Shown piece by piece: positions 6,273 to 8,773 of a stretch of 8,773 bases of DNA. Under the pieces are notes generated by a model. The model did not search any database. It had not been told where the DNA came from and worked only from the letters and a program-made list of their open reading frames with translations. The stretch is taken from assembly GCA_020052215.1 (NCBI GenBank), contig JAGVPN010000188.1, forward strand, positions 1 to 8,773, written 5' to 3'. The DNA comes from Syntrophobacterales bacterium (GTDB lineage Bacteria; Desulfobacterota; Desulfobaccia; Desulfobaccales; 0-14-0-80-60-11). Position numbers and translations under genes: made by a program. Every line of letters starts with the position of its first letter. Position 1 is the first letter of the stretch.

Positions 6273-7406
6273 ATGAGGACTTTAAAAAAAGAATTCCTGA
6301 TAGCGGTTTTGACCTTGTTTTGTCTTGGGATGTTGAATTCCAGGTCTATGGCTATAGCCGGAAAACCCCAAAAATCATCTAAAACGCCGACATACTATGA
6401 AATGTATGTCACCCAAGGCCCCAAGACCTTAAGTGTACCGAAGGCTGACCTCACCTTTAAAACCGCCTTCTCCTGGGGGCCCGACAAATCCGGCCTCTAT
6501 GGAATTCCCGCCCAACCCCAAACCAGGCTGGACATCGAGCCCATGACCATAACGATATTCGATCCCGAAACCGCCGGAGCGACGATGCGGCTGGCTAAAC
6601 TGGCATATATCGAAACGATGCCGGCGAACTCCTTTGATCTCAATCCCGCCAAGGTTAGCCCCGCCATTTTCAATAAAGTCTATCATGTGAATTATGATGA
6701 GCCGGTGCCGATAAACCTATGGTGTGTCGAGAATGATATCCCCTTGCACATAACCCCGGTGGCCAATAAGCCCGGGTGGTATCGCGCCGTGCCGGAACAT
6801 AAATTAGAAGCCGGGGTTTATGCCATTAATTTTGGCTGCGCCGATGGTCCCAGGATTTATACCGGCGACCTGTATTTTTTTCCTTTCATCCTGGCCAAGG
6901 CGCCCGAGCCCCCAGTTTGCCAGCCAGTGCGGCGATCCAAACGCCGTCGCGCCCCTAAACCGACGCCGGTTTTGGCTTGCCCGCCGGCCCCGAAGGCCCA
7001 TCCTCTCACCCCCGTGCCGCTTTCGGCCGCCAGCCAACTGGATGCGGGTTTTAACTACGTGGTGGTTTCCTCTCCTGAAGGCAGGCGGGAATATCGGATT
7101 ACCAACACCAATGATATTCCCTTGCACAATGTCAATATCAGCGTCTTTATGAGAGATAGCCGGTTTCCGGCGACGGTCTTGGGGCCGGTTACCCTTTACA
7201 AAGATATCGTGTTGCCGGAACAAACCGTGAGTCAGACTCCCGATAAGACCTCTCTGCAGTATGAAACCCTCAGTGATGAGGGGGCCAAGTTATACTTAAA
7301 GATAAAGTGCAAAGAAGGGGTCATCAAGAAGGCTTGGCAAAAATTGAACAAGGGGGAATCCGGTCCAGCCGATCTCGTAGAAGTTCCCTGGGATTTGAAA
7401 GAGTAA
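6273..7406 (+). CDS. Exported protein of unknown function (signal peptide, two domains joined by a Pro/basic linker)
   Basis: 377 residues. I do not recognise the family. Residues 1-29 are a clear Sec signal peptide: basic MRTLKKEF, hydrophobic core LIAVLTLFCLGML, probable cleavage AIA|GK after residue 29; there is no lipobox. The mature protein has an N-terminal region (about 30-207) rich in beta-type hydrophobic/aromatic alternation, for example WYRAVPEHKLEAGVYAINF and IYTGDLYFFPF. A linker (about 208-250) follows with a basic patch RRSKRRR (220-226) and many prolines, then a second region (about 255-377) that also looks beta-rich (FNYVVVSS, REYRITNTN). NDIPLH occurs in both regions (154-159 and 280-285), which may hint at related folds. 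A periplasmic or surface location is expected. Neighbours suggest the cell envelope, but a candidate terminator separates it from the upstream genes. It may be an orphan of a narrow lineage. Confidence 0.82.
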   Translation: MRTLKKEFLIAVLTLFCLGMLNSRSMAIAGKPQKSSKTPTYYEMYVTQGPKTLSVPKADLTFKTAFSWGPDKSGLYGIPAQPQTRLDIEPMTITIFDPETAGATMRLAKLAYIETMPANSFDLNPAKVSPAIFNKVYHVNYDEPVPINLWCVENDIPLHITPVANKPGWYRAVPEHKLEAGVYAINFGCADGPRIYTGDLYFFPFILAKAPEPPVCQPVRRSKRRRAPKPTPVLACPPAPKAHPLTPVPLSAASQLDAGFNYVVVSSPEGRREYRITNTNDIPLHNVNISVFMRDSRFPATVLGPVTLYKDIVLPEQTVSQTPDKTSLQYETLSDEGAKLYLKIKCKEGVIKKAWQKLNKGESGPADLVEVPWDLKE

Positions 7407-7480
7407 GGAGATCAAGGCCTCCTATCCAGGTTGAGATGAATTGGGCAGCCGGCCAAGAGCCCCTCGGCATCATCAGCGTC

Positions 7481-7629
7481 TGATACCAATAAGCAATCAA
7501 AAGACTATTTTTGTCATTCTGAGCGTAGCGAAGAATCTCTCTGTTTAATCCGCCGAGATCCTTCACTCCGTTACGCTCCGTTCAGAATGACATGAATGTT
7601 CATAGTTTTTTGACCGCAACTTGGTATGA
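7481..7629. repeat. Nested imperfect palindromic element (MITE/REP-like) in convergent intergenic region
   Basis: The 299 nt between the two convergent genes contain a 149-bp nested inverted repeat. The outer arms, 7481-7508 and 7602-7629, match at 21 of 28 positions; their tips are TGATACCAA and TTGGTATGA. The inner arms, 7512-7539 and 7555-7592, begin and end with a perfect 11-bp inverted repeat, TGTCATTCTGA / TCAGAATGACA. The right inner arm is 10 nt longer because it carries two near-copies of a 10-mer (TTCACTCCGT, TACGCTCCGT). The core with AGCGAAGAATCTC resembles interspersed repeats I know from many environmental genomes; I cannot verify copy number here. It encodes no protein and has no obvious target-site duplication. 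Six T follow the inner stem (7606-7611), so it could also end transcription from the left. The rest of the gap (7407-7480, 7630-7705) shows nothing I can name. Confidence 0.75.
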
Positions 7630-7705
7630 AAACCCCCTTGCCTGGTCTCAACCTTTGCCGCCGGATTGTTTGCTCAGGGGCGTAGGGACCACAACGGCAG
7701 TTCCC

Positions 7706-8773
7706 CTAGTCCCCGGTCTTCCCTGCCCCTGATTTCTTCCATCTTAACCAGGATAGCCATATGCCTAAAGATACACCTAAGGCGCCAACCATGATCGCCA
7801 GCTTCTTATATTCGATTTTCGCGGTAAATATCATATAGAAAAAGAGGCTGCATACAATGATAAGGCCGAGATATTTGCAGATTTTATCAATTATGCGTAA
7901 GAGTGAAAAGAAAATTAAACTCACTAAATAAGTAGCGATCAAACATATTATTAATATTGTTAAGTAAAATGTACCAATATATATAATATTTTTTATGCGT
8001 GGAATCGTTATGTTAAAAAATAAATTTCTTAACCGAATGTTAAAAGCAGTGTCGGCAGGTAAATAAATCCCATAATGCGGCGGCCACCAGGCCGGTTTTA
8101 GATGAACTAATTCAAGATAATATTTATTGTTTATGAACCGTTCCATGCTCAGATCAATATTCTCCTGGAGGAGTTGGCTGATTGACCGTATGCGCAGGTC
8201 ATTTTGCGAAGCAATCCAGGACAACAATTCCCTAAATTCCTCGATAGTAACCTTGCGATATATTTTTTCCGCTTCCATAGTGTCATCAATGCCGACAAAA
8301 TCATATTGATGAAACATTACGCAGATAATGGGATGGTAATCTACATTTTTTCGAGCATAATGGATGACATCCCGCAATTGAGCTAAGGTACAGGTCTCAG
8401 GTAAAATTTTTAACGAACTGGAAGGAACTGTTTGCCCCCTTAAGCTTGCAGAGAGACATTGAAAATTTAATTTTTCCAGAACCTTTAGCGTATTGGCGTC
8501 ATAACTGTTATATGGCGGAACAAAGGTTTTGATCTCCGTGTCGAGGATCTTTTCAAGAAATACTTTCCCGTTCTTAGTCTTATTCATCTGGCTATCGTAA
8601 TCCAGGCCATCGTATTCAGTGTACCAGCCGCGAGTGTAGCCTTGCGTTTGATGCGAGTAGCCGTGTTGGGCTGCATCCATGGCCCCAGCCGCAATAGCCT
8701 TGCGGGCCATCTCTGCCTTGGCTGTCGTCAGGGGCAATACCGCTTGTGGGTTAATATCAAGATAGTCCATAGC
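7706..8773 (-). CDS. NodB/DUF2334-like polysaccharide deacetylase with C-terminal membrane domain (5' truncated)
   Basis: The frame runs off the right window edge (the codon before ATG 8770 is GCT, still open) and ends at TAG 7708-7706; 355 codons are visible. Counting from that Met, HGYSH (36-40) supplies the H-x3-H metal ligands of the NodB fold. FVPPYNSYD (83-91) corresponds to the substrate-groove loop, and MFHQYDF (152-158) to the late catalytic-His motif as seen in DUF2334-type members. The first motif with the catalytic Asp pair should lie upstream of the window. After the domain (to about 210) a linker leads to hydrophobic segments at about 261-291, 301-317 and 324-343, so the protein is probably membrane-bound with the enzyme in the periplasm or outside. 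The likely reaction is removal of N- or O-acyl groups from a glycan; the substrate is unknown. It is convergent to the export genes, so it is not in their operon. Base composition is strikingly AT-rich in the C-terminal half. Confidence 0.8.
   Translation of the reverse strand, partial: AMDYLDINPQAVLPLTTAKAEMARKAIAAGAMDAAQHGYSHQTQGYTRGWYTEYDGLDYDSQMNKTKNGKVFLEKILDTEIKTFVPPYNSYDANTLKVLEKLNFQCLSASLRGQTVPSSSLKILPETCTLAQLRDVIHYARKNVDYHPIICVMFHQYDFVGIDDTMEAEKIYRKVTIEEFRELLSWIASQNDLRIRSISQLLQENIDLSMERFINNKYYLELVHLKPAWWPPHYGIYLPADTAFNIRLRNLFFNITIPRIKNIIYIGTFYLTILIICLIATYLVSLIFFSLLRIIDKICKYLGLIIVCSLFFYMIFTAKIEYKKLAIMVGALGVSLGIWLSWLRWKKSGAGKTGD

Noticed and set aside
6273..7406. Possible lipoprotein or PEP-CTERM sorting signal in the secreted protein
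   Set aside because: The Cys in the signal peptide (LTLFC) does not fit a lipobox, and the C-terminus has no PEP motif, hydrophobic helix or basic tail.
7428..7654. 9-bp perfect inverted repeat AGGTTGAGA (7428-7436) / TCTCAACCT (7646-7654) outside the nested palindrome
   Set aside because: Unequal distances from the element (45 and 17 nt) and no similarity beyond 9 bp; probably chance.

Overview
The window reads as a chromosomal segment of a moderately GC-rich Gram-negative bacterium. The cell-envelope gene content, the codon style and a palindromic intergenic repeat resemble Desulfobacterota (former Deltaproteobacteria) or neighbouring phyla. That placement is a low-confidence impression, because no rRNA or other marker gene is present.

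Left part (1-3580, + strand): three consecutive genes for Wzx/Wzy-dependent export of a surface polysaccharide. They are the 3' end of a Wzz/GumC-type chain-length/co-polymerase protein, an O-antigen-ligase/Wzy-type polymerase that starts 1 nt after the previous stop, and a Wzx/MATE-like flippase. Together they would flip lipid-linked repeat units, polymerise them in the periplasm and set the chain length. No glycosyltransferase, initiating transferase or outer-membrane exporter lies in the window, so those functions must be encoded elsewhere, probably upstream.

Middle (3635-6100, + strand): an 821-residue protein with an N-terminal membrane anchor, a four-unit HEAT block, a Pro/Ala-rich linker and about a dozen TPRs. 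Its strong Shine-Dalgarno sequence directly abuts a 10-bp hairpin. It is probably a membrane-attached scaffold, possibly for the polysaccharide machinery. Next (6273-7406, + strand) is a signal-peptide protein of unrecognised family, separated from the TPR gene by a candidate terminator.

Right part (7407-8773): a 299-nt convergent intergenic region holds a nested, imperfect palindromic element (7481-7629) that looks like a MITE/REP-type repeat. Facing the other genes on the - strand is the 3' portion of a NodB/DUF2334-like polysaccharide deacetylase with a C-terminal membrane domain. Its DNA falls from about 55% GC at the window edge to about 22% GC in the membrane-segment region, unlike anything else here.

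No tRNA, rRNA, CRISPR array, transposase or complete riboswitch was recognised. The most unusual items are the HEAT-TPR anchor protein with its hairpin-flanked ribosome binding site, the secreted orphan protein, the nested palindrome, and the mosaic composition of the deacetylase gene.
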